From Bradyrhizobium sp. 139 (GTDB lineage Bacteria; Pseudomonadota; Alphaproteobacteria; Rhizobiales; Xanthobacteraceae), in the NCBI RefSeq assembly GCF_023074175.1, contig NZ_JADPKS010000008.1:124001-188000 (forward strand): 64,000 nt of DNA. Direction: 5' to 3'. Under the pieces are notes generated by a model, which saw only the letters and a program-made list of their open reading frames with translations, made no database searches and was not told the DNA's origin. The position numbers and the translations under genes are program-made. Shown here one piece after another: positions 54,855 to 63,377 of the stretch. Every line of letters starts with the position of its first letter. Position 1 is the first letter of the stretch.

Positions 54855-56078
54855 TCAGGCACGGAGCGCACCGCGAACGCGTCCGAGCCAGCCCGGGTGC
54901 ATCTGATCGACACGATGCGTGAGACTGCGCCTCAGGAAGTGCAGCCGGCGCCGCACATCCCATCCGATATCGTTGCGGGACGTCAGGGCCTGGCGGAAGC
55001 GCGCCATGTTCAACGACCGCTGGTCTGCCGCGACCTTGTCGGGATCGGAATAGAACTGCGCTATCTTCTCCGTGCCCATGCCCGCTGTTGTCAGCCAACG
55101 CGGCGCATGTTCGGTGCAAAGACGATCGACATCCATCAGCAGCCGAGCGACGCCCGTGCCGGCGGCAGGACAATTGGTCTGGAACGCATCACCGATGAGC
55201 ACGACACCGGGTTGCAGGTGTCCCTCCACGACGGTCAGATCCATCACCCAATTCTGAACCCGGTCGGTCACGTGGAAATCGCCGAGGTAAGGCCGCAATC
55301 CCGGCAGCAGGCGCAAAATCGTCGCTCCCGCTTCGCGGCGCAGCTCGCGCATGATCGGATCGGTCGGGTCGCGGAACATGAAGAGGTTCGCCCGCATACC
55401 GGCAGGCACCGGAAACAAACTGAGATAATCGATGCCGTCCGCCGTGCGCTCGCCGTAGCAGGTCAGCGCCTCGAAATCGAACCGCGCGCCATCCCGGCGG
55501 GCGATCGTGAAGCCGAACGAAACCGAATGACGCTCGGCCAGCACGCGCCGCCTGATACCGAGCTTGTAGCCGAGAACCCCCGCCATGCCCGTGGCCAGAA
55601 CGACGAGGCGCGCATCCAGGCGCCGTCCCGAGGCGAGCTCGACATGCTGGATATCGTCGTTGCATTTGACTGCGGTGACTTCGTCGACGATAAGACTGGA
55701 AGGATCAGGCAGCTGGCTGCGCGCCATTGCAACGAGATCGGCATAGGGAAGTCCGTAAGCCTGGCCGACGCTGACATCGACCACCTTGCCTTCCCTGATA
55801 TTGAGCACCTGATCATATCGGCAAGCGACGTTCTCGAGCGCATGGAGGAAGCCCAGCTTGCGGAACATCCCCAGCTGCTGACCTCCGATCTTCTCGACCC
55901 GGAATTCGTCAGGATGAACCGCGCGCTTGTCGACGAGAGCAACGCGATGCCCCGCCCGCGCAAGAACGGAAGCGGCGAGCGATCCCGCAAGGCCGCCGCC
56001 GACGATCGCGATGTCTGCGACGATGGTCGCAGTCCCGGCGGGATCGATCGGAGCGGTCACGGTTCTATCCGTCGTCAT
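54855..56078 (-). CDS. FAD-dependent oxidoreductase (geranylgeranyl-reductase/monooxygenase-like)
   Basis: 407 aa from ATG 56076-56078; the frame extends to 56219, but the FAD fold begins soon after this start. ADIAIVGGGLAGSLAASVLA (about 20-39) is the Rossmann GxGxxG, ARLVVLATGMAGVLGYKLGI (about 158-177) the ATG motif, and GVVLIGDAFQTNCPAAGTGV (about 297-316) the second FAD motif. It most resembles the PHBH-like group that includes halogenase and geranylgeranyl reductase relatives. It may modify a surface lipid or polysaccharide, or be unrelated to that cluster. Confidence 0.82.
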   Translation of the reverse strand: MTTDRTVTAPIDPAGTATIVADIAIVGGGLAGSLAASVLARAGHRVALVDKRAVHPDEFRVEKIGGQQLGMFRKLGFLHALENVACRYDQVLNIREGKVVDVSVGQAYGLPYADLVAMARSQLPDPSSLIVDEVTAVKCNDDIQHVELASGRRLDARLVVLATGMAGVLGYKLGIRRRVLAERHSVSFGFTIARRDGARFDFEALTCYGERTADGIDYLSLFPVPAGMRANLFMFRDPTDPIMRELRREAGATILRLLPGLRPYLGDFHVTDRVQNWVMDLTVVEGHLQPGVVLIGDAFQTNCPAAGTGVARLLMDVDRLCTEHAPRWLTTAGMGTEKIAQFYSDPDKVAADQRSLNMARFRQALTSRNDIGWDVRRRLHFLRRSLTHRVDQMHPGWLGRVRGALRA

Positions 56079-56562
56079 GGCTTTTGGGCTCCCACGGGTA
56101 ACGGTGGTTCCATGTGCAATTCTCTCGCCTGATGTCGGATCGCAGGGCCAAACGCGATCATTTCCGCAGATTGAGGTTAATGGCTGGGAGCGTTGATCCG
56201 GCCGGCGCCGTCGCGGCACGTGCCTTGCTGAGAACGATCTCCAAATACCGCTCTGTCGTCAGATAACTGGTTCGAATCCATTCCTGAGGGGCCATTTCAA
56301 TGCTCGAACAGCCGCAGACTGGCTGGCTTCGTTTCTCATCGTGCGCCAGCGCGGCATCGCGCCGCTTTTCAACCGAGCCGGTCTTTGCTCTATCTGGGAC
56401 ATCAGGGACGCAGCTGTTTCAGGGTGACGCAGCGGCGCACAGCCCGCTCCAGCTACGGACGACAGAATCCGAAGGGTGCATATTAACACACGCGATGTCC
56501 TGGCATGCTAGGCTCGGGCCGCTATCGCAAGGGGTATCTTCGGGGGACACTCCGTATCTTCG
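56079..56562. promoter_or_regulatory. Divergent intergenic region before the flippase gene
   Basis: About 480 bases between the FAD oxidoreductase (leftward) and the flippase (rightward). No RNA gene or repeat is seen apart from a GGTTCGAATCC T-arm-like stretch at 56269-56279 (see rejected items). A distinct promoter could not be assigned. Confidence 0.35.
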
Positions 56563-57909
56563 ATGATCGATTCCATTGTTCAATTCCTGCAGCGTGACGT
56601 GACGCGCGGCGTTGTCGGGACCATCCTCCTCAAGGTTGGCAGCGGCGCGCTCGCGTTTGCATTGTTCTCGCTGGCGGCACGGACGATGTCGCCCGATGGA
56701 TTCGGTATCTTCGCGACCTGGCTTTCGGTTGCCCAGATCGCAGCGGTCGTGGGACTGGTCGGCCAGGAGTCGCTGCTGGTGCGATTCCTGAACGAGTATC
56801 AGATCGGAGAAAGGCCGGACCTCACCAAAGGTGTCCTCCTCTCGAGCTTCAAGATCAGCTTCGTCGCGATGCTGATCGCGATCGCCGCAGTCGCGTTGGT
56901 CGCTCATTTCAGGGGCGATTGGTGGTTGCTGATCCTCGCGGTCTCGGCCTACACGGCCGTGAATGCCGGATTGATGCTCGGCAGCCAGATCGCACGCTCG
57001 CTGGTCAGCATTCTCATGGGCGAGGGAAACCGCGAACTCTTCTGGCGCGTCATCGTCGTCCTGTTTCTGCTCGTCATGTTGTTCGGTCATCGGCAGATCG
57101 ACCCCGCCGAGTTGATCGCCGTAATGACAATTGCCATGTCGGTGGGAATGGTCGCGCAGATCATTGCGATTGCGCGGGCTCTGCCGGATTTGCGCGCTAC
57201 GGCAGCGCGCTCCGAAACGTCGCGCTGGCGATCGAGCGCGCTTCATTTCTGGCTCGCGTCCATCCTCGAGGCCGCGAACCAGTATTTCGACGTCATTCTG
57301 GTTTACTGGATGCTGGATCCGGCGACCGCCGGAATCTACTTTGCCGCTTCGCGCCTCGCCAACATCTTCGCCATGCTGTCCGCCGCGCTGTACTCTTTCG
57401 CAGCGCGCCGGCTTCCTTCGCTGTACTTCAGCAAGAACCACCAGGAATTCGAGCGGACATTGCAACTCATGGCGGAAGTGACCGCGCTTTGCGTGGTCGC
57501 CGGGCTCGCGCTGATCTGGATTGGCGGCCCCTATCTTCTCAACCTGTTCGGACCTCATTTCGCCGCGCAGCACACGGTCCTGATCGTTCTGGCGATCGGA
57601 ACGGCCATCCAGGCCGCAGGCGGTCCATCCGCGGCGATCCTGCAACTGACCGGCCATGAACGCATCTATGTCCCCGTCGTTGCCGCGAACGTCGCGCTGC
57701 GGCTCATCGGTTTCCTTGTTTTGATTCCCTGGCTCGGCGTGCTTGGCGCAGCGATTTCGGCTACCGTGTCGCTTGCGCTTGCAACCATCGCCCTCAATAT
57801 CCTGTGTCGGCGGCGAACCGGCGTCGATCCATCGGTTCTCGTGCTGTTGCGCTTCTCCGCTTTCAAACGCGGAACCTACGCGGTCCGTGGCGCCGACTCC
57901 GGCGACTAG
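56563..57909 (+). CDS. Polysaccharide flippase (Wzx/MATE-like)
   Basis: 448 aa with about 12-14 membrane spans, including GTILLKVGSGALAFALFSLA (about 19-38), ISFVAMLIAIAAVALVAHFR (about 106-125) and FWRVIVVLFLLVMLFGHRQI (about 163-182). SSALHFWLASILEAANQYFD and VILVYWMLDPATAGIYFAAS (about 243-262) follow the O-antigen flippase/PST pattern. It would translocate a lipid-linked oligosaccharide across the inner membrane. The next gene is a glycosyltransferase. Confidence 0.87.
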   Translation: MIDSIVQFLQRDVTRGVVGTILLKVGSGALAFALFSLAARTMSPDGFGIFATWLSVAQIAAVVGLVGQESLLVRFLNEYQIGERPDLTKGVLLSSFKISFVAMLIAIAAVALVAHFRGDWWLLILAVSAYTAVNAGLMLGSQIARSLVSILMGEGNRELFWRVIVVLFLLVMLFGHRQIDPAELIAVMTIAMSVGMVAQIIAIARALPDLRATAARSETSRWRSSALHFWLASILEAANQYFDVILVYWMLDPATAGIYFAASRLANIFAMLSAALYSFAARRLPSLYFSKNHQEFERTLQLMAEVTALCVVAGLALIWIGGPYLLNLFGPHFAAQHTVLIVLAIGTAIQAAGGPSAAILQLTGHERIYVPVVAANVALRLIGFLVLIPWLGVLGAAISATVSLALATIALNILCRRRTGVDPSVLVLLRFSAFKRGTYAVRGADSGD

Positions 57910-58141
57910 GCGTCAGCAGTGCTTGTTTAATTCGCGGTCACTCGCCTGCTCTCGCGCACGGCCAATTGGTTAACGCGCTCGCTGCGCATCATCGGGAACC
58001 AGCAGAATTCCCGCACGAACGATGCCGATCCGCAAGCGCCGCATTAACTCCGTTTTTGGCTAGTCGGTGTCCGCGCGATGCTCGCATGATAGGTACGGCG
58101 TCAAGAAGGTGAAGATTTCGTTTCTTTAGCGGTCGGGATCC

Positions 58142-59317
58142 GTGCTCCATTATCAGCCGAACAAGGAATTGAACGAGACGATCGCGACAGCACTCGCGCG
58201 CCCAAACGGCGGCGGACGAAAGCTGCACGTGCTTCTCGTACAGACCCAGGCCGAGAATGCGGGTGCACAGGAGATATCCAGGCTGCTGGGCGCCGGCCTG
58301 ATCGCGCGCGGCCACCGCGTCTCCAACCTGTTCTTCTTCCGCAAATCGGATTCTTTCGAAGAGCCTCCCGAGACGTTTTACTGCGCGTCGAGCCGCCCGG
58401 GCGATCCGCTGGCGCTGCTGCGGATGCTGTGGACGCTCGGCGGCCATATCAGGGCTATCAGGCCCGACGCGGTCCTGACGTTCCAGCATTTCGGCAACGT
58501 CATCGGCGCGGGCGTATCGCGCCTCGTCAGCCGCGCACCTGTCGTCGCCAATCAGGTTTCATCCGCGCTGTCGATGAGCCGACCGGTTCGCACGGCCGAC
58601 ATCATCATGGGCAGCCTCGGCTTCTTCGATCGCATCACGCTTAACTCGCAGGACATGGAGCGCGAGTATTCGCGCTACCCCCAGGCCTATCGATCGCGCG
58701 TGGTGCACGTCCCGCACGGCTTCGAAGACAAGGCATTGATCTTGCCGAAAAGCGCCGCACGACAGAAATTCAACCTTCCGCCGGACCGCGTCCTGCTCGG
58801 CTGCGCGGCGAGGCTGCACCCGCACAAGCGGCTCGATGCGGCGATACGCCTCCTGACGGATGAACCGTCATGGCACCTTGCACTCGCCGGCCAGGGCGCC
58901 GACGAGGCGCGGCTGAGGCAGCTGGCGGACGACCTGAAGGTGTCGGACAGAGTGCATCTGCTCGGTGAAATCGCCCCGCGCCAGATCGCGGACTTTCTCG
59001 CCTGTCTCGACGTGTTCGTCTTTCCGACGCAGGCCGAAACCTTTGGCCTCGCCGCCGTCGAAGCCGCCAACGCCGGCGTTCCCTCCGTCGTCACGGATCT
59101 TCCCGTGCTGCGGGAGGTGCTGTCCTTCGAAGGAAAGCCCACTGCACTCTTTGTCGATGCTTCAGATCAAGCGAAGCTGTCGGCTGCCGTCTCGAGACTT
59201 CTGACCGACCAAGCGCTGAGCGACGAACTGCAACGGAACGCCAAAGGCCTGAGGTTGCGCTATTCGGTAGATGCGATGGTGGAGGGGTACGTTCAAATTC
59301 TCAACCAGGTCATCTGA
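58142..59317 (+). CDS. Glycosyltransferase family 4
   Basis: 391 aa from GTG 58142. The N-terminal acceptor-side domain has HVLLVQTQAENAGAQEISRL (about 29-48) and AGLIARGHRV. The C-terminal donor domain carries LGCAARLHPHKRLDAAIRLL (about 220-239, the GRL..K..D pattern), VHLLGEI (about 276), and the E-x7-E motif in PTQAETFGLAAVEAANAGVP (about 299-318). A retaining GT-B enzyme, cytoplasmic face. Substrate not readable. It lies 232 bases after the flippase. Confidence 0.9.
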   Translation: MLHYQPNKELNETIATALARPNGGGRKLHVLLVQTQAENAGAQEISRLLGAGLIARGHRVSNLFFFRKSDSFEEPPETFYCASSRPGDPLALLRMLWTLGGHIRAIRPDAVLTFQHFGNVIGAGVSRLVSRAPVVANQVSSALSMSRPVRTADIIMGSLGFFDRITLNSQDMEREYSRYPQAYRSRVVHVPHGFEDKALILPKSAARQKFNLPPDRVLLGCAARLHPHKRLDAAIRLLTDEPSWHLALAGQGADEARLRQLADDLKVSDRVHLLGEIAPRQIADFLACLDVFVFPTQAETFGLAAVEAANAGVPSVVTDLPVLREVLSFEGKPTALFVDASDQAKLSAAVSRLLTDQALSDELQRNAKGLRLRYSVDAMVEGYVQILNQVI

Positions 59318-59344
59318 CCCCGCGCTGGACTAGATTGGCTGGAC

Positions 59345-60880
59345 ATGATCATCGAGTTTCGCTGCGAACGTGAATATGCGCGGCGGTGGATGCACCGCCA
59401 GACGCTGTCGATCGACGGCCGGGACGTTCCGGTTCAAATCGCGTGGACCGCAACGGCGGAGCCACGGCCCGCAGGGCTCAACGCGCTGTTCGAACTTGAG
59501 CGCGTGGTGCTGCACAAGGGTAAGCACAGCGGCGCCGACAGGCTGAAAATCGATCCGGAACGGACGCAACCTCGCACGGGCGCGGCCGACGTGATCGTCG
59601 ATTTCACAAGTGCCGCGCGCGATCCGAACTGTTCGGCCCGGCTGTATCTCCGCCCGTTGTTCAATGGAACGGCAGGCGAAAACGCGGCGCTGGCGGCTAT
59701 TCTCGCAGGCGACCTGCCGGTCATCGACATCGCCAACGAGGTTGACGGTACGGTCCTCGACCGCGGCCATCCCTCCGGAGAAGTCGCGGCCGGTTTGAGC
59801 GGGGCGCTCGAAACACTCATGGCGCGAACCCTGACCATGGTGGCGGCAATCCTGTCGGGACGGCCGCGCATCGTGCCGCAACTGACACGCCCGGCCCGAG
59901 CCGGCAATGGCCGGCCGCCGGCGGCGTACGTCGCGCGCGGCCTCGCGGTGTCGATCGCCAAGGAGATCTACCGCCTCTGCTGCTATGCCCCGCATTGGCA
60001 CGTCGGATGGCGCTTCAATGATGGCGCTGGCGTCTGGCAGACCGGAGATCTCTCCGGGCCCGGCTGGAACGTCCTTGCAGATCCCGGAAACCATTTCTAC
60101 GCCGATCCCTTCCCGATCAAATGGCAGGGACGAGCATTCGTCTTCTTAGAAGATCTCGATCACCGGGTTGGAAAAGGCATCATTTCGGCGGTCGAGTTCG
60201 GCGACGCCGGCCCGGTCGGCGGCGCCGTGCCCGTGCTGGAGGAGCCTTGGCACCTGTCCTATCCGTTCCTGATCGAGGACAATGGCGAGTTGTGGATGAT
60301 CCCGGAGAGCTCGCTCCACGGGGACGTTGCCATCTACAAATGCGTTCGGTTTCCGGACAAATGGGAGCGACACGCGACGCTGCTCTCAGGTCTCGAACTG
60401 GCCGATGTGACGATCACGCAGCACAACGGTCTGAACTATCTGTTCGGGGCCTGGCGCGACGGAACCGGCGGCTATTCGGATTCGCTGGCGATCTATTACG
60501 CCGAGCACCTGCTCGGTCCCTGGTTGCCCCATGCCAGCAACCCGGTCCTGATCGATCGCGCAAGCGCGCGACCAGCGGGAAATTTCGTCACCATCGATGG
60601 CAAATTGTGGCGGCCGGTGCAGGATTGCGCCAACGGATATGGCGCGGCGCTCGGCCTGACAGAAGTGGTCGAACTGTCTCCGACGATGTTCAAGCAGGTC
60701 GTGCGCCACTCCCTTGGACCCGGACCGGCATGGCCGGGCAGGAAGCTGCACACATTGAACCGCTGCGGCCGGCTCGAGGTGATCGACGGATCGCGTGTTC
60801 AACCCAAGATCCGCGCCTTCGCAAGCGGATTTTCATCGGTCGCTTTGCCTCCGCGAACCAGTCCAAGCTCGGCGCATTGA
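59345..60880 (+). CDS. GINT1-N-like protein (glucosamine inositolphosphorylceramide transferase-like)
   Basis: 511 aa. Residues about 190-490 resemble the N-terminal domain of glucosamine inositolphosphorylceramide transferase 1, a five-bladed propeller-like fold: FYADPFPIKWQGRAFVFLED (about 250-269), LSYPFLIEDNGELWMIPESS (about 305-324), ADVTITQHNGLNYLFGAWRD (about 352-371) and RPAGNFVTIDGKLWRPVQDC (about 412-431). The N-terminal part may be formyltransferase-like. I recall this family in Bradyrhizobium polysaccharide loci; its bacterial reaction is unknown. Starts 27 bases after the GT4 gene. Confidence 0.78.
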   Translation: MIIEFRCEREYARRWMHRQTLSIDGRDVPVQIAWTATAEPRPAGLNALFELERVVLHKGKHSGADRLKIDPERTQPRTGAADVIVDFTSAARDPNCSARLYLRPLFNGTAGENAALAAILAGDLPVIDIANEVDGTVLDRGHPSGEVAAGLSGALETLMARTLTMVAAILSGRPRIVPQLTRPARAGNGRPPAAYVARGLAVSIAKEIYRLCCYAPHWHVGWRFNDGAGVWQTGDLSGPGWNVLADPGNHFYADPFPIKWQGRAFVFLEDLDHRVGKGIISAVEFGDAGPVGGAVPVLEEPWHLSYPFLIEDNGELWMIPESSLHGDVAIYKCVRFPDKWERHATLLSGLELADVTITQHNGLNYLFGAWRDGTGGYSDSLAIYYAEHLLGPWLPHASNPVLIDRASARPAGNFVTIDGKLWRPVQDCANGYGAALGLTEVVELSPTMFKQVVRHSLGPGPAWPGRKLHTLNRCGRLEVIDGSRVQPKIRAFASGFSSVALPPRTSPSSAH

Positions 60881-60941
60881 TCGACCAGTTCGCCCATCCC
60901 CTGCTTGCTCATGGCTGCTGGAATTCCAGAGCGTCTGTCAC

Positions 60942-61865
60942 CTACTTGGTCGGGTCCATCCAGATTCCCGGCTCTGAATTCTCGCGGATGTGGGTAACGA
61001 GGAAGTCGGAGAAGGCCCTGATCTTGGCCGGCAACCCGGCACGGTTCTGGTATGCGATGTTCATGGTGAGCAGTGGCAGCTCCCAATCCACCAGGACCGG
61101 GACGAGACGGCCCGCCGCGATGTCGCTTTGAACGATGTAGAGCGGCTGGATGAGGATGCCGAGCCCCGCCAGCGCCGCGCCACGGATGACCTGGCCGTCA
61201 TTGCTGTCGAGCGTCGGCGTGATGCGGATGGTCTGCGCGCCGTGGCCTTTGCGCAGGCGCAGCGAATAGGGATCGTTCGCGAGATTGTAGACCAGCATGT
61301 TGTGGCGCGCGAGATCGGCGGGCTGCTCCGGCTCGCCGGCATTTGCGAGATAGGCGGGCGCGGCCGCGAGCACGCGCCGCATCTGGCCGATGCGACGGAC
61401 GATGATGTTCGAATCCGGCTCCTGCTCGCGGGTCCGGATCGCCACGTCGATGCCGGTCTCGATGAAATCGGGATACCGGTTGGCGGTCGTGATCTGCATG
61501 TTGAGCTTCGGATAGCGCGCGCGGAAAGCCGGCAGCATCGGCGCCAGATAGATCACCGCAAAGGACAGCGAGCTCGTGACCCGCAGCGTGCCCTGCGGCG
61601 ACATGGCGCGATCGCTGACGATGTCCTCGGCTTCCGCCAGTTCGCTCAAGACCCGGCTGGAGCGCTCCAGCAGTTCCTGCCCCGCCTCCGTCAACCACAG
61701 CCGGCGTGTGTTGCGCTCGATCAGCCTGACCGCAAGGCGCTCCTCGAGCGCGCTGAGGTGGCGGCTCGCCGCCGCATTCGACATGCGCAAGGCCTCGGCG
61801 GCTTTTGACAGGCTGCCGAGCTCGGCCGTCTTGGAAAACACTTCCAGCTGGAGCAGGCGGTCCAT
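60942..61865 (-). CDS. LysR-family transcriptional regulator
   Basis: 307 aa. Residues 1-60 are the LysR helix-turn-helix: MDRLLQLEVFSKTAELGSLS, AAEALRMSNAAASRHLSALE, then ERLAVRLIERNTRRLWLTEA. The effector domain (about 90-300) includes GTLRVTSSLSFAVIYLAPML. It is divergent from the Dabb/maleylacetate reductase genes across 108 bases and probably controls that operon in response to its substrate. Confidence 0.93.
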   Translation of the reverse strand: MDRLLQLEVFSKTAELGSLSKAAEALRMSNAAASRHLSALEERLAVRLIERNTRRLWLTEAGQELLERSSRVLSELAEAEDIVSDRAMSPQGTLRVTSSLSFAVIYLAPMLPAFRARYPKLNMQITTANRYPDFIETGIDVAIRTREQEPDSNIIVRRIGQMRRVLAAAPAYLANAGEPEQPADLARHNMLVYNLANDPYSLRLRKGHGAQTIRITPTLDSNDGQVIRGAALAGLGILIQPLYIVQSDIAAGRLVPVLVDWELPLLTMNIAYQNRAGLPAKIRAFSDFLVTHIRENSEPGIWMDPTK

Positions 61866-61973
61866 TCTTTCGCAAACAGGAAAAGAGACTTACGATCATT
61901 GGCCTTTATTTCCGTATCCCGCAAGTCAAAATGGCCAGAACACAAGCAAGATGGCAGGCGAGGAAACAGGGAA
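61866..61973. promoter_or_regulatory. LysR/Dabb divergent promoter region
   Basis: 108 bases between divergent starts, the usual site for a LysR-type operator. A LysR T-N11-A box could not be fixed by eye. AGGAAACAGGGAA lies before the Dabb ATG. Confidence 0.45.
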
Positions 61974-62297
61974 ATGTCGGGCCCGATCAGGCACATCGTG
62001 ATGTGGCGGCTGCGCGGGGAGACGCCCGCGGAGCGCTCCGCGGCCCGACTCAAGGTCAAAACCTTGTTCGAGGGCCTGCGTGGCCAGATCGACGGCCTCA
62101 CGCATATCGAAGTCGGGCTCGACGTCAGCGATGTCGACTACGCCTGCGACGTGGTGCTGTTCTCCGAATTTGCCGACCAGGCAGCGCTCGCCACCTATGC
62201 CACCCACCCGGAACATCTGCGCGTGCGCGAGGCGCTGGGCGACTTGCGGATCGGGCGCTTCCAGGTCGATTATCCCGTCAAAGAGACCGGCGCATGA
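61974..62297 (+). CDS. Dabb (stress-responsive A/B barrel) protein
   Basis: 107 aa from ATG 61974, preceded by AGGAAACAGG. IRHIVMWRLRGETPAE (about 5-20), GLTHIEVGLDVSDVDYACDV (about 41-60) and LATYATHPEHLRVREAL (about 74-90) define the Dabb ferredoxin-like fold with the H-P-x-H motif. Related proteins act in small-molecule catabolism or polyketide cyclisation. TGA overlaps the next ATG. Confidence 0.88.
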   Translation: MSGPIRHIVMWRLRGETPAERSAARLKVKTLFEGLRGQIDGLTHIEVGLDVSDVDYACDVVLFSEFADQAALATYATHPEHLRVREALGDLRIGRFQVDYPVKETGA

Positions 62298-63373
62298 TCG
62301 GTACGTTCACTTTCGAAAACCTGCCCTGCCGCGTCGTGTTCGGCAGCGGAACGCTGGCTGAAGCCAAGGCCGAGGTGGAGCGGCTCGGCGGCAAGCGCGC
62401 GCTGGTGCTGACGACGCCGCAGCAGGAGGCGCAGGGCAAGAGCCTGGGGGCCGCGCTCGGCCCGCTCTATGCCGGAATCTTTCCCGGCGCGACCATGCAT
62501 ACGCCGGTCGAGGTCACCGAGCGGGCGCTCGCGGCGATGAAGGCGTGCGAGGCCGACTGCGTCGTCTCGCTCGGCGGCGGCTCGACCACCGGGCTTGGCA
62601 AGGCACTGGCCTTGCGCACCGGCGTCAACCAGCTCTGCATTCCCACCACCTATGCCGGCTCGGAGATGACACCGATCGTCGGCCAGACCGAGAACGGCCT
62701 GAAGACCACGGTACGCGATCCTGCCGTGCTGCCGGAGACCGTGATCTACGATGTCGACCTCACCTTGACGCTCCCGGCGAGCCTGACCGCGACCTCCGGC
62801 ATCAACGCGATCGCGCATGCGGTCGAAGCGCTTTACGCGCGCGACACCAATCCCATCACATCGCTGATGGCGGAAGAAGGCATCCGCGCGCTGGCACGCG
62901 CCCTGCCCGCCATCGCAACGAAAAGCGACGATCGCGAGGCCGGCACCGAAGCGCTCTATGGTGCCTGGCTGTGTGGCGTCTGCCTCGGCACCGTCGGCAT
63001 GGCCCTGCATCACAAGCTCTGCCACACGCTCGGCGGCACGTTCGATCTGCCGCATGCCGAAACCCACACCATCGTGCTGCCACATGCGCTGGCCTACAAC
63101 GCGCCGGCGGTGCCCGAGGCGATGGCGCGGATCTCACGCGCGATCGGCGCTGCCGATGCATCGCAGGGACTTTTCGATCTCGCGAAGCGGCTTGGTGCGA
63201 AGCTGGCATTGCGCGACATCGGCATGCCCGAAAGCGGCATCGACAAGGCGGCCGATCTCGCGGTTACCAACGCCTACTGGAATCCGCGGCCGCTCGAGCG
63301 GGGCGCCATCCGCGACCTCATCGCGCGGGCCTGGGCCGGCGAGCCGCCGGTCGCCATCAAAGCGGCGGCTTGA
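62294..63373 (+). CDS. Maleylacetate reductase / iron-containing alcohol dehydrogenase
   Basis: 359 aa from ATG 62294 (ATGA overlap). NAD(P) site CVVSLGGGSTTGLGKALAL (about 97-115), then IPTTYAGSEMTPIVGQTENG (about 120-139), GINAIAHAVEALYARDTNPI (about 175-194) and LCHTLGGTFDLPHAETHTIV (about 243-262) with the His ligands. Maleylacetate reductases of hydroxyquinol, resorcinol and chlorocatechol degradation have this length and motif set. The substrate here is inferred only. Confidence 0.86.
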   Translation: MIGTFTFENLPCRVVFGSGTLAEAKAEVERLGGKRALVLTTPQQEAQGKSLGAALGPLYAGIFPGATMHTPVEVTERALAAMKACEADCVVSLGGGSTTGLGKALALRTGVNQLCIPTTYAGSEMTPIVGQTENGLKTTVRDPAVLPETVIYDVDLTLTLPASLTATSGINAIAHAVEALYARDTNPITSLMAEEGIRALARALPAIATKSDDREAGTEALYGAWLCGVCLGTVGMALHHKLCHTLGGTFDLPHAETHTIVLPHALAYNAPAVPEAMARISRAIGAADASQGLFDLAKRLGAKLALRDIGMPESGIDKAADLAVTNAYWNPRPLERGAIRDLIARAWAGEPPVAIKAAA

Positions 63374-63377
63374 AGCG

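Noticed and set aside
56259..56292. tRNA-like T-arm sequence GGTTCGAATCC followed by a possible acceptor end
   Set aside because: The T stem is imperfect, no complementary 5' acceptor strand lies about 60-75 bases upstream, and no D or anticodon arm could be folded. It could be a chance match or an old attachment-site remnant.
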